Of a stretch of DNA of 64,000 bases, positions 26,763-34,566 are shown in pieces (positions within the stretch are counted from its first letter, which is position 1; each line of letters opens with the position of its first letter). The position numbers and the translations under genes are program-made. The stretch is taken from positions 1,736,001 to 1,800,000 of the forward strand of contig NZ_CP101509.1 of assembly GCF_024380015.1 (NCBI RefSeq). Reading direction: 5' to 3'. A model generated the notes under the pieces. That model was not told the origin of the DNA. It ran no database searches and saw only the letters and a list, made by a program, of their open reading frames with translations. This DNA is from Photobacterium atrarenae (GTDB lineage Bacteria > Pseudomonadota > Gammaproteobacteria > Enterobacterales > Vibrionaceae).

Positions 26763-28651
26763 GTGCGCCGAGCATGGCGTTGTTCTAGGAGGTGAAAGTC
26801 CTCTACGGGCTCAGTCGAGCGAGAACCGTTAGCCTATGCAAGGGTGCCCACCGTGAGGTGGGATCTGAAGGAAGCAAACGGCAAAACTTGGGTGTGACGA
26901 ACAGAAACCTGATAGTAGGCCAGTACAACTTGGGTAACCTAGCAATATATAGAACAGCCCAATGCCTCGACGGGAAGTGTGTACGGGTAAATCAGGCACA
27001 GCCAAGGGAAAGAACAACGTCTTACCTCGGGAGATCTTACGACCTGTCTCGGATGAGACTAATACAACAGTGATGTTGTGTGACGGGTAATAAGAAGTCA
27101 GCAGAAGGCATAGTACCTTGGGGAAGTACAACCCAAGGGAAGGCCGGAACTGAATATATCAAGAAGCAGTCACTAGACACTCAATCATGTGGGGTCATAG
27201 CAAGATGAACAACATCTCTACGTACTACTGGGCAACACCGCAAGTGACGCTCATGGCCACGAAGAATGACAAGCATGATCGGCGTAGACAGGAGGACGAG
27301 TCTTGGTGACCTCAACTCAGTTGATGGAGCGGATCTGCTCCTCAACAAATCTGAACCAAGCCCTGAGAAGAGTGAAGAAGAACAAGGGATGTGCTGGGGT
27401 TGATAAACTCGACATAACAGCGACTATCTCGATGCTTCGGCAGTCTTCTAATGGGCAAGCGCTCCGCCAGAGCCTTCTGGACGGGAGCTACCAACCGCAA
27501 CCCGTTCTGGGTGTAGAAATTCCCAAACCTAGCGGGGGAGTGAGGCAGCTAGGTATCCCAACTGTACTTGATAGGGTAGTCCAACAGGCCATTACCTCAG
27601 TACTGACAGATATCTACGAACCTCAGTTTTCAAGCAACAGTTATGGGTTCAGGCCTAACCGCAGTGCCCACCATGCATTGGTGGCAGCAAGCCACTACAT
27701 CAGGGAGGGGCGGGGTTATGTAGTCGACATAGACCTGGCGAAATACTTCGATACTGTGAACCACGATAGACTGATGCACAGGCTATCGGAGGACATCACA
27801 GATAAACGGGTCCTGAAGCTGGTCAGGTCATACCTACAGGCAGGCATAATGCGAAACGGGTTAGTTGAGCAGAGGCAACGAGGGACGCCACAGGGTGGAC
27901 CATTATCTCCGCTGCTATCAAATATCGTATTAGATGAGTTGGATAAAGAGCTTGAGCGAAGAGGGCATAAGTTCTGCCGATATGCAGACGACTGCCAAAT
28001 CTACGTGCACAGTGAGGAAGCCGCCAATCGAGTAAAAGCCTCAATCACGGAGTTCTTGGAGCAGAAACTGAAACTCAGGGTTAACCGTGAGAAAAGTGCG
28101 GCAACGAGAGTGACAGAGCGGACTTACCTAGGCCATCGCTTTCAACGAGATGGAAGCATCCATATCTCGAAGACAGCACAAACTCAGATGAAGAAGCGAG
28201 TGCGTCAAATAACGAAGCGGAATCGAGGGCGAGAGTTGAAGACAGTCCTAGTCGAACTCACTCAATACCTAAGAGGTTGGCAACACTATTTCAAGCTTGC
28301 CATACGGAAAAGCGCGATGCAGCGCTTGGATGAATGGATAAGGCGGCGCTTACGGTGCTATCGCCTCAAGCAGCGCAAGCGCAGATACAGCATAGCGACA
28401 TGGTTACGCCAAGAGGGTGTAAGCGAACGCAATGCGTGGAAGCTGGCGATGTCAGATAAAGGGTGGTGGCACTTGGCTTTATCGCCCCAGCTCAATCAGG
28501 CCATGCCAATGAAATGGTTCAAGGAGATGGGTCTGTACTCGTTGCGAGATGGGTACGAGTCACTGAAAATATATTCGGAACCGCCGTATGCGACCCACGC
28601 TTGTACGGTGGTGTGAGAGGACGGAGGCCGTGAGGCCTCCTCCTACTCGAT
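26763..28651 (+). mobile_element. Group IIC intron, copy 2 (full length)
   Basis: The same 1889-bp element as 1495-3383, with a constant offset of 25268 and no indels. It starts with GTGCG after a terminator and ends ...CTACTCGAT. By eye I count six substitutions between the copies: one near the 5' end (T1510 against C26778), one in the RNA upstream of the ORF (C/T in AGACTAACACAAC), two silent in the ORF and two that change amino acids. Domains V and VI are identical to copy 1. The near identity points to recent movement or gene conversion. Confidence 0.92.
27303..28616 (+). CDS. ltrA: Group II intron reverse transcriptase/maturase (copy 2)
   Basis: A 437-residue protein, identical to the copy 1 enzyme except R for K in VNHDRLMHRL and K for N in QMKKRVRQ. 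The YADD active site (residues 227-230), the GTPQGGPLSP block and the maturase region are intact, and no endonuclease domain is present. The start is TTG 27303 or GTG 27306 behind AGGAGG. Either copy could support splicing of both introns. Confidence 0.93.
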   Translation: MVTSTQLMERICSSTNLNQALRRVKKNKGCAGVDKLDITATISMLRQSSNGQALRQSLLDGSYQPQPVLGVEIPKPSGGVRQLGIPTVLDRVVQQAITSVLTDIYEPQFSSNSYGFRPNRSAHHALVAASHYIREGRGYVVDIDLAKYFDTVNHDRLMHRLSEDITDKRVLKLVRSYLQAGIMRNGLVEQRQRGTPQGGPLSPLLSNIVLDELDKELERRGHKFCRYADDCQIYVHSEEAANRVKASITEFLEQKLKLRVNREKSAATRVTERTYLGHRFQRDGSIHISKTAQTQMKKRVRQITKRNRGRELKTVLVELTQYLRGWQHYFKLAIRKSAMQRLDEWIRRRLRCYRLKQRKRRYSIATWLRQEGVSERNAWKLAMSDKGWWHLALSPQLNQAMPMKWFKEMGLYSLRDGYESLKIYSEPPYATHACTVV

Positions 28652-28943
28652 TTGATGCGGCCAACATGCGGATCGGAACGGGAGGTAAGATCAGCCGGAT
28701 TGCGGGAGAATGTCTGGGATAAGCGAACGCTTTATCGGAACGCAATCGCAGATTTAATAGCCGCAAACTGTCAATTTATCGAAATTTTTCATTGTAAACT
28801 GCGATCCTGGCTGCCATCTGTTTCCTTTTTTGATTAACATTGCCGAAGTACTATCGATTTAGTGTGCGGCGCCCCAGCGCGCTGCGCAGCAATCATGATG
28901 ACTGATAAGCGAAATTTATCAGTGATGAAGACAAGGGATGATA
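28652..28943 (+). other. Intergenic region upstream of the D-Ala-D-Ala ligase, with hairpin
   Basis: No gene is visible between the intron and ddl. The 3' exon of the intron begins TTGATGCGG. A perfect hairpin ACTGATAA-(7 nt)-TTATCAGT at 28901-28923 ends about ten bases before the ribosome site of ddl and could affect its translation. A GC-rich stretch (GCGCGCTGCGCAGC) lies just before it. Confidence 0.4.
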
Positions 28944-29936
28944 ATGAGCTCAATCCACGTATTATTACTGTGCGGCGGCGGCAGTGCCGAGCATGAAATT
29001 TCTCTCATTTCTGCTAACTTCGTTGAGCAGCAGTTACAAATGCTTGATGACATCACGTACACACGCGTTGAGATGAAGCAGGACGGCTGGTTTGATGATC
29101 AGGGCTGGCCCTGCCAGCTTAACCTTGATCGCACCTTGCAGACTGAAGCCGGCAAAGTGGACATCAATTATGTGATCCCTTGTATTCATGGTTATCCGGG
29201 AGAAACCGGTGACTTGCAGTCATTCCTGGAGATCGCAAAATTGCCTTATTTCGGTTGTGATGCCCAGGCGAGTACCAACTGTTTTAACAAAATCACCACC
29301 AAGCTGTGGTTCGACGCGCTGGATATCCCCAATACGCCGTATATTTTCCTGAGTGAAAATAACGATGAGAGTCACACAAAAGCAGAAGCTGCGCTGGCGA
29401 ATTGGGGGACCGTTTTTGTGAAGGCCGCATGTCAGGGCTCCTCTGTGGGGTGCTATAAAGTCACTTCCCCGGCAGACCTTGCTGATGCAATCAACCAGGC
29501 GTTTACCTTCTCAGATCAGGTGCTGGTCGAGAAAGCGATCAAACCCCGTGAGCTGGAGATTGCCGCTTACCAGTATGGCGATGAGCTGGTGATTACTAAG
29601 CCCGGTGAAGTGAGCTGCCCGGATGATCAGTTCTACACCTATGAGGAAAAATACAGCGCTGACAGTCACTCCACGACATCCGTTGAAGCTACAGGGTTGA
29701 CCGAAGCACAGGTCGAGCAAATTCGTGGTTATGCCCGTAAAGCTTTTGTGCAGATGAAGCTGAAAGATCTGTCACGGATTGATTTTTTCCTCAGTGAAGA
29801 GAATGAAATATTGCTGAATGAAATCAACACCTTTCCGGGAATGACACCGATTTCAATGTTCCCGCAGATGCTCAAGCATCATGGTCATCAGTTCCATCGA
29901 TACCTGGAGCAAGCCATCAAGTCTGCAGCTGTGTAA
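28944..29936 (+). CDS. ddl: D-alanine--D-alanine ligase
   Basis: A 330-residue ATP-grasp enzyme that joins two D-alanines for the peptidoglycan pentapeptide. The N-terminal motif LLLCGGGSAEHEISLISA binds the first D-Ala. VKAACQGSSVGCYKV is the ATP-binding loop, the FYTYEEKYSADS region carries the omega-loop Tyr and Lys expected of a D-Ala ligase, and DFFLSEENEILLNEINTFPG holds the Mg-binding Glu and Asn. It is a stand-alone gene, not part of the mur/fts cluster, like DdlA. ATG 28944 is preferred (AAGGG at 28933-28937); ATG 28938 is in frame but too close to it. Confidence 0.92.
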   Translation: MSSIHVLLLCGGGSAEHEISLISANFVEQQLQMLDDITYTRVEMKQDGWFDDQGWPCQLNLDRTLQTEAGKVDINYVIPCIHGYPGETGDLQSFLEIAKLPYFGCDAQASTNCFNKITTKLWFDALDIPNTPYIFLSENNDESHTKAEAALANWGTVFVKAACQGSSVGCYKVTSPADLADAINQAFTFSDQVLVEKAIKPRELEIAAYQYGDELVITKPGEVSCPDDQFYTYEEKYSADSHSTTSVEATGLTEAQVEQIRGYARKAFVQMKLKDLSRIDFFLSEENEILLNEINTFPGMTPISMFPQMLKHHGHQFHRYLEQAIKSAAV

Positions 29937-29941
29937 TCTTT

Positions 29942-29967
29942 AGCCGGAAGGTTAATCCCTTCCGGCT
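29942..29967 (+). terminator. Hairpin after ddl, probable terminator
   Basis: A 10-bp perfect stem (AGCCGGAAGG with CCTTCCGGCT) closes a 6-nt loop right after the stop codon. The tail is not T-rich, so it may protect the mRNA end rather than terminate. Confidence 0.5.
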
Positions 29968-30025
29968 GATGTGACGTTTCTTTGACTGAGTGTAATACTG
30001 GTTATAGATGCAAGTAAGGAACAAC

Positions 30026-30199
30026 ATGCTATCAGAGAAGCAAAAGCGTGAACGTTTTGTTGCATTACGTGAACGTAACTATCGGGCAAGCCTGCAGTTA
30101 GAAGGCTTTGATGTGGAGCCAGCCAAAGTAAACGCTGAATCTGATAGCACACCTGAGTCAGTCAAAATCGCCAAACTGAAAGAGCACTATGCGAGATAA
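30026..30199 (+). CDS. yhfG: YhfG family antitoxin of Fic
   Basis: A 57-residue protein starting at ATG 30026 with AAGGA at 30016-30020. It matches E. coli YhfG in outline: an opening LSEKQKRERFVALRERNYRA, then the inhibitory motif, and a closing KIAKLKEHYAR. The Fic-inhibition motif (S/T)xxxE(G/N) is present as SLQLEG, with Ser22, Glu26 and Gly27. The glutamate is expected to reach into the Fic active site and block ATP binding. The gene overlaps fic by 11 bp, consistent with translational coupling. This makes a class I Fic system with a separate antitoxin. Confidence 0.85.
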   Translation: MLSEKQKRERFVALRERNYRASLQLEGFDVEPAKVNAESDSTPESVKIAKLKEHYAR

Positions 30200-30824
30200 A
30201 TATGGTGTGACGCAGGACCCGGATTGTTACCCCGACAGTCCGGTACTGAAGAACCTGTTATCGATCCGAGATGAAGATGAGCTGGAGCGCGCCGAGCGGG
30301 ACTTTACCCGGGTGCGGGCCGCGCATTTCGAACCTGAGTTTGGCCAGTTTAACTTAGCTTATCTCCAAAAAATTCACCGTATTCTGTTTCAGGACCTCTA
30401 CGCCTGGGCCGGGCAGATCCGTCAGGTCGATATCACCAAGGGGCAAACCCGCTTCTGCCATATGCAGAATATTGAGCGAGAAGCTGAGCGCTTGTTTCAG
30501 GAGCTGGCTGAAGAGCATTACCTCTGTGGCTTATCTTTTACTCAGTTTATTCAACGCATTGCGCACTATTATTGCGAACTGAATATCATTCATCCTTTCA
30601 GGGAGGGAAACGGTCGGGTTCAGCGGATATTTTTCGAGATCCTGGCAATTAACGCCGGCTACGAAGTCTGTTGGGAAGGAATCAATCTCAAAGAATGGGT
30701 CGATGCCAACCAAATGGGTTATTTCGGCGAACTGAAACCGCTTGAGAAACTGTTTGAGCGGATCACTGTACCGATTGATCTGCAACATGGTCCTGGCGAG
30801 CATTGGACGGATAGCCCGCAGTAG
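30189..30824 (+). CDS. fic: Fic family AMP-transferase (toxin)
   Basis: A 211-residue Fic protein. The full active-site motif HPFREGNGRVQR occupies residues 135-146, with His135 as catalytic base and Glu139 in the Mg position. The flap region around residues 75-92 (GQIRQVDITKGQTRFC) precedes it. Such proteins transfer AMP to a hydroxyl side chain of target proteins and are toxic if not held by their antitoxin. The ATG lies inside yhfG, eleven bases before its stop. No C-terminal extra domain is present. It ends 20 bp before a 15-bp repeat that borders the integrase cassette. Confidence 0.9.
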   Translation: MRDKYGVTQDPDCYPDSPVLKNLLSIRDEDELERAERDFTRVRAAHFEPEFGQFNLAYLQKIHRILFQDLYAWAGQIRQVDITKGQTRFCHMQNIEREAERLFQELAEEHYLCGLSFTQFIQRIAHYYCELNIIHPFREGNGRVQRIFFEILAINAGYEVCWEGINLKEWVDANQMGYFGELKPLEKLFERITVPIDLQHGPGEHWTDSPQ

Positions 30825-30844
30825 TGGAAAACAGATTCCATCTG

Positions 30845-30859
30845 ACGCACTATAATTTT
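30845..30859 (+). repeat. 15-bp direct repeat, left border of integrase cassette
   Basis: ACGCACTATAATTTT occurs here and again at 31862-31876 in the same orientation, bracketing the recombinase gene exactly. It could be an attachment core or a binding site of the recombinase. Confidence 0.65.
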
Positions 30860-30872
30860 ATGTTTTGAACCC

Positions 30873-31844
30873 TCATTTTTCCCAGGGCTTGTGCTTAATG
30901 TACTTCGCAATTTCCTGATCATGGCGATCAGTATGGCCAACATATTGCGCCGGCATGGCTGGGCTTTTCCAACGGCCTTGCTCCTGGATATCAGGGATGG
31001 AAACGCCGGAGTCGGCTAAATCCTGTGCGGCGCCGACCCGCGGGGATTGGCCGGAAAACAGATCATTCGACGGCATGCCCAGTTCGTCACTGGCACGGCG
31101 GAAAACCCGGTAAATTGAAGAGTGGTCCAGTGGGAGTTCACCCAGATTACTGTGGCGATCAATGCGACGGAACAGGTAACCGTCCGTGATCATGCCGGCG
31201 ACAAGCCAACGCTGGAGTGCCTTGGATGCAATGGCGCTGAGCGCGATCCGGGTGTCGGTGACTTCGAGATCAATGAGGCCATCGGGGTGGATATTCAGGT
31301 TATCGAGTGTTAATGCCGCCAACTCGCTGCGTTTGAGCATGGCTTCAAACGCGACCGACCAAATCGCAACATCACGGATGTCTTTGAGTTTTGGGGATGA
31401 TTCGAATTGCTCGAGCAGACGTTGCAAGTGGGTGTCACGAAATGCAGCGGCATTTTTGTAGTCATCGTGTTTTTCAAGTTGCTGTTTTTGCATCGCCAGT
31501 CGAACTTCAGTTTGAGCACAAGGGTCGGGTAACTGATGGCAACGGTGTACTAAGGAAATCGTGACCATGTAACGCTTCAGACTCGCCAGTTTCCGGCTAC
31601 GCGACATGTATTCAATGTATCGATGCACGGTGTCAGCCTTCGCGGGTAAGGGCTGAACATGATGCTCAATGCAAAAACTAAGAAAGTTATGCCAATCGTT
31701 TTTAAAGGCAACCAGCGTGTTACGGGCATATTGATTCTGTGTCAGTACTTGCCAAGGAGTGAGGGAGTCTTGGTACTTGCTGAATAGTTGAATGCTCTCC
31801 TGACATTGGTCTGGATCGTCGATTGGTGTAACTTTCTTTGCCAT
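30873..31844 (-). CDS. Lone tyrosine recombinase (phage-integrase family)
   Basis: A 323-residue site-specific recombinase. The N-terminal SAM-like core-binding domain covers about residues 25-110 (ARNTLVAFKNDWHNFLSFC, VHRYIEYMSRSRKLASLKRY). In the catalytic domain the first arginine is in LKRSELAAL (about 172). Box II reads SGQSPRVGAAQDLADSG, keeping the arginine but with Gln where many relatives have His. GRWKSPAMPAQYVGH carries the box III/GRW motif and the likely nucleophile Tyr. It resembles stand-alone integrases of marine gammaproteobacteria; I cannot name its family. It is the only gene between two 15-bp direct repeats. No excisionase gene is beside it. Confidence 0.85.
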   Translation of the reverse strand: MAKKVTPIDDPDQCQESIQLFSKYQDSLTPWQVLTQNQYARNTLVAFKNDWHNFLSFCIEHHVQPLPAKADTVHRYIEYMSRSRKLASLKRYMVTISLVHRCHQLPDPCAQTEVRLAMQKQQLEKHDDYKNAAAFRDTHLQRLLEQFESSPKLKDIRDVAIWSVAFEAMLKRSELAALTLDNLNIHPDGLIDLEVTDTRIALSAIASKALQRWLVAGMITDGYLFRRIDRHSNLGELPLDHSSIYRVFRRASDELGMPSNDLFSGQSPRVGAAQDLADSGVSIPDIQEQGRWKSPAMPAQYVGHTDRHDQEIAKYIKHKPWEK

Positions 31845-31861
31845 AATGATAAATTCACTTA

Positions 31862-31876
31862 ACGCACTATAATTTT
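31862..31876 (+). repeat. 15-bp direct repeat, right border of integrase cassette
   Basis: This second copy of ACGCACTATAATTTT lies 17 bp upstream of the recombinase start codon. Distance between repeats is 1017 bp. A related sequence, GCACTATAACTTTT, lies on the minus strand at 42905-42918. Confidence 0.65.
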
Positions 31877-32090
31877 CAATTTAGCATAAACAACAAATAT
31901 CTAGCAGAAAAACATTAAAAAAGTCACATCCTTTATAATTTATGGGCTTATCAGCAAGACAAATCCGTTTTAGGGTGCTTCAATAGAGTAAGAACGGAAA
32001 TAAACTTATACATCAATTGTTCTGAGACGAAGTGCTTGATTTTGCTCAAGGTTTGAACAATTTTTAGCTCAAAGTAGCTGAGAGGCGTTA

Positions 32091-32456
32091 ATGAAAAAAA
32101 GACTATTCCATCGCGGGCACAATATTGAAAATTCCTCAGGTGCACCGGATGGTTGGAAGACCAGTATCAATGGCCATCCAGTTGAAAGCAAGCTCACCCT
32201 AGTCAAAAAAAGTATCGACTGGTGGTGTGATATGAAAGCGTTTATGCCACCTGAAAAATTTGAAGGTGTCTCGACTCAAAAGCAGCCAGCTGAGCAAAAA
32301 GTTGAAGAATATCGCGGGTTTAAACTTATGAATGACAATGGCCAACCGAATGAGTGGTATGTCATTCTACGTGGTCGCTTGTTTAAAGGCTCACCGGCCG
32401 CCTTGAAGAAGCACCTCGACGCAGTGATAGAAAAAATGCAACAGCAGAAGAGGTAG
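32091..32456 (+). CDS. Hypothetical protein with a duplicated module (possibly DUF3319)
   Basis: A 121-residue soluble protein without signal or membrane segment. Two related modules are visible. Residues 17-45 read GAPDGWKTSINGH...LTLVKKSIDWW, and residues 84-112 read GQPNEWYVILRGR...PAALKKHLDAV. The shared pattern is G-x-P-x-x-W, then a strand ending in G, then LKK-x-[IL]-D. A Lys/Gln/Glu-rich linker separates them. I recall similar small proteins in Vibrio under DUF3319, without known function. The gene stands alone, 214 bp from the integrase repeat, with a terminator behind it. Confidence 0.7.
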   Translation: MKKRLFHRGHNIENSSGAPDGWKTSINGHPVESKLTLVKKSIDWWCDMKAFMPPEKFEGVSTQKQPAEQKVEEYRGFKLMNDNGQPNEWYVILRGRLFKGSPAALKKHLDAVIEKMQQQKR

Positions 32457-32470
32457 GTGAGGGGACAAAC

Positions 32471-32502
32471 AATCGAAACGCCCAATCAAGGGCGTTTCGA
32501 TT
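32471..32502. terminator. Bidirectional terminator
   Basis: ATCGAAACGCCC (32472-32483) pairs perfectly with GGGCGTTTCGAT (32490-32501) around AATCAA, with T-runs after each arm. It lies between two convergent genes. Confidence 0.92.
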
Positions 32503-32512
32503 TTCATGTGGG

Positions 32513-33031
32513 TTAATCGTCTTCATCTTTCTTATCGACATCAACCAGGTAATCACCACTGAGCCAGTTACGCCCAATCAAGAGTTTGTAGTCGAGCTTG
32601 CCACGGTCACGCAAATTCACCGAGACACGCTTATGCTCACCATTCCAACCTAAATCCATTTTTACAGCGTAGCGACGTTCTACGCCCTGAGCGTTGCGAA
32701 TCTTACTAACTTTGATTATTTTCGCTTTATAAGTCGCTTTTTCGCCTTTTTCGTTAAAGGTTGTGAATTCAACCATATCACCCAGGTGATCTCGCATATT
32801 GTCGCTGTCACTGTCTTCGCCAGTCACTTTGATATCAACGGCGTGAATTGACGTTGTTTTTGCACCGGTATCAATCCGCGCCTTGTAATCGAGTTCCAGT
32901 TCATGAATTCGAATCGTTTCAACTTGGCCTACAATTGAACGACTCACGTTATCCGCGCGTTCTGCCAGCGCAAGGTTGGCATTGGTAGCAGAGAATAGTA
33001 GTAATAGTGCGGTTAGCAGAAGCTTTTTCAC
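32513..33031 (-). CDS. Secreted retropepsin-like putative zinc protease (COG4067 type)
   Basis: A 172-residue exported protein. GTG 33031 is chosen as start since TAGGAG lies five bases before it and the product begins with a signal peptide (VKKLLLTALLLLFSATNANLALA). An upstream ATG (33049) adds six residues. The mature part holds VGQVETIRIHELELDYKARIDTGAKTTSIHA. DTGA is the aspartic-protease-like catalytic motif of this family, annotated as putative ATP-dependent zinc protease and also found fused to RimK-like ligases. LLIGRNWLSGDYLVDV closes the fold. The C-terminus is acidic (DKKDEDD). The physiological substrate is unknown. Confidence 0.78.
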   Translation of the reverse strand: MKKLLLTALLLLFSATNANLALAERADNVSRSIVGQVETIRIHELELDYKARIDTGAKTTSIHAVDIKVTGEDSDSDNMRDHLGDMVEFTTFNEKGEKATYKAKIIKVSKIRNAQGVERRYAVKMDLGWNGEHKRVSVNLRDRGKLDYKLLIGRNWLSGDYLVDVDKKDEDD

Positions 33032-33129
33032 AGAGACTCCTAAATACATCTTGTTTGTGAATGACTGTAGACAAACAATCAGAACGTTTGTTCTTACTAT
33101 ACCAATCGTCCCTGGGATCGTATCAAATT

Positions 33130-33735
33130 CTAGTTAAAATTCAGAATCTTTCGAATATTCTCAAAACAAGATGGTGTTTGCGTAAACAAAACCGTTTGGA
33201 ATCCAAGGGCTTGGGCTGTTTCAATATTTGCAGTGGTATCGTCAATAAACAGTGTTTCTGCCGGTACCAGGTTATACTGCTGCCTCAATTGATGAAAGAT
33301 GTCAGGCTCTGGCTTTACCATCCGTTCATTGGCAGAAACGATCCCGCCTAAAAACAAAGAGATGAAACCATTACGTTCGCTCAACGTTTCGAAAAATGCG
33401 GTATTCATGTTGGTGAGGTAATAGAGCGCATAATGATAGCCGGCGATTTGATATAACAAGGCTTCGGTTTCATCAATCTTCACCAGACTGTCAACGACAT
33501 GCGTCAGGAAGTCTTCAATACGGCCTTCTGATATACCGGTTCTGGCAGAAAATTTTGGAATACTTTCTGCCAGCAACATCGTGCCACGATCGAGAGACAG
33601 CCAGTCAGGATGACACAGAATCTTCGTGAGCAAGAGGTTCTGCTCCTCAGTTGAACTGGTGAAGGATTCGACGATTTCTTGTGGGTACCATTGAAAAAGG
33701 ACGCCGCCAAAGTCAAAGACTACGTTTCGAATCAT
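33130..33735 (-). CDS. HAD superfamily (IA) hydrolase, YihX-like
   Basis: A 201-residue cytoplasmic phosphatase-type protein. ATG 33735 is taken as start because the family normally opens with MIRNVVFDFGGVL; the frame extends 19 codons upstream without homology-like sequence. Motif I is DFGGVLFQW, motif II YYLTNMN, the motif III lysine lies in RMVKPEPDIF, and motif IV is TLFIDDTTANIETA. The second catalytic Asp of motif I is replaced by Gly (DFGGV), as in the YihX group, whose E. coli member removes phosphate from alpha-glucose-1-phosphate. The substrate here is not determined. Confidence 0.85.
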   Translation of the reverse strand: MIRNVVFDFGGVLFQWYPQEIVESFTSSTEEQNLLLTKILCHPDWLSLDRGTMLLAESIPKFSARTGISEGRIEDFLTHVVDSLVKIDETEALLYQIAGYHYALYYLTNMNTAFFETLSERNGFISLFLGGIVSANERMVKPEPDIFHQLRQQYNLVPAETLFIDDTTANIETAQALGFQTVLFTQTPSCFENIRKILNFN

Positions 33736-33854
33736 ATCTGTTTCCGTTTCAAGGCCATTTATTGATAATATTTGGTCACTGGTGATCTGCAAGGTGGAGT
33801 ATGAGAGTTACTACCAGGGTCACAAATCCAAGAAAATAGACGAGATTTATCCCA

Positions 33855-34178
33855 ATGAATGATAACAGCCGCTTAGTGTTTTCAACTGAAACCGGTCGCA
33901 TCAAAGAAGAGAAACAAGCGCCCGAGCGTCCTAAAGGTGACGGCATTGTTCGCATTCAGCGCCAGACCAAAGGTCGTAAAGGCAAAGGCGTTTGTATTGT
34001 GACGGGCCTGGACCTGGAAGATGCGCAACTCAAACTACTGGCTGCCGAGCTGAAAAAAGTCTGTGGCTGTGGCGGCTCGGTGAAAGACGGGACGATTGAA
34101 ATTCAGGGCGACAAACGCGATGTGATTAAAGCCGCGCTGGAGAAAAAAGGCCATACTGTGAAACTGGCCGGCGGTTAA
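33855..34178 (+). CDS. yciH: SUI1/eIF1-like translation factor YciH
   Basis: A 107-residue SUI1-domain protein. The N-terminal ~30 residues are a polar arm. The domain follows, with VRIQRQTKGRKGKGVCIVTGLD, LAAELKKVCGCGGSVKDGTIEIQGD and KRDVIKAALEKKGHTVKLAGG, which are the conserved strands and the GCGG loop. In E. coli YciH affects initiation fidelity and represses translation under stress. It is a single gene with a strong terminator. Confidence 0.93.
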   Translation: MNDNSRLVFSTETGRIKEEKQAPERPKGDGIVRIQRQTKGRKGKGVCIVTGLDLEDAQLKLLAAELKKVCGCGGSVKDGTIEIQGDKRDVIKAALEKKGHTVKLAGG

Positions 34179-34196
34179 TCGACATTGGCGACATCC

Positions 34197-34229
34197 AAAA
34201 AACAGCTTGGGAGTACCCAAGCTGTTTTT
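34197..34229 (+). terminator. Terminator of yciH
   Basis: AAAAAACAGCTTGGG pairs with CCCAAGCTGTTTTT around AGTA. Confidence 0.95.
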
Positions 34230-34566
34230 CTATGCTGGAAAAAGTGTTACTGGTTTTGACTCATTCCGAATAACCTGATGATTCGTTGCTGGATGGTGCG
34301 CTTCGAATCGTTTTAGTAATAACACCTGATTTTGAAACGCCAGGCAAACTGACCATTTGCAGCCGGGTTTAAAAATAGGTGTTAATTACCTATTTTATGG
34401 TAAATAGCCAATACTGTTAAATTGCCCGGTACTGGCTGTGTTATGAGAAGCAGAGGGGATGAAAGCAAGCGGTCTTAGGCTATGGATTTGCGTTTCATCT
34501 TTTTTATCTTACATCATATTTAACATAATCTATATAATGCGTACTAGGGATGTAAGATCTAGTTAG
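34230..34566. other. Noncoding gap between yciH and IS remnant
   Basis: No gene is visible. A 9-bp inverted repeat AAAATAGGT-(7)-ACCTATTTT at 34372-34396 could be an operator or hairpin. The last 60 bp are AT-rich and run into the left inverted repeat of the insertion sequence. Confidence 0.4.
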
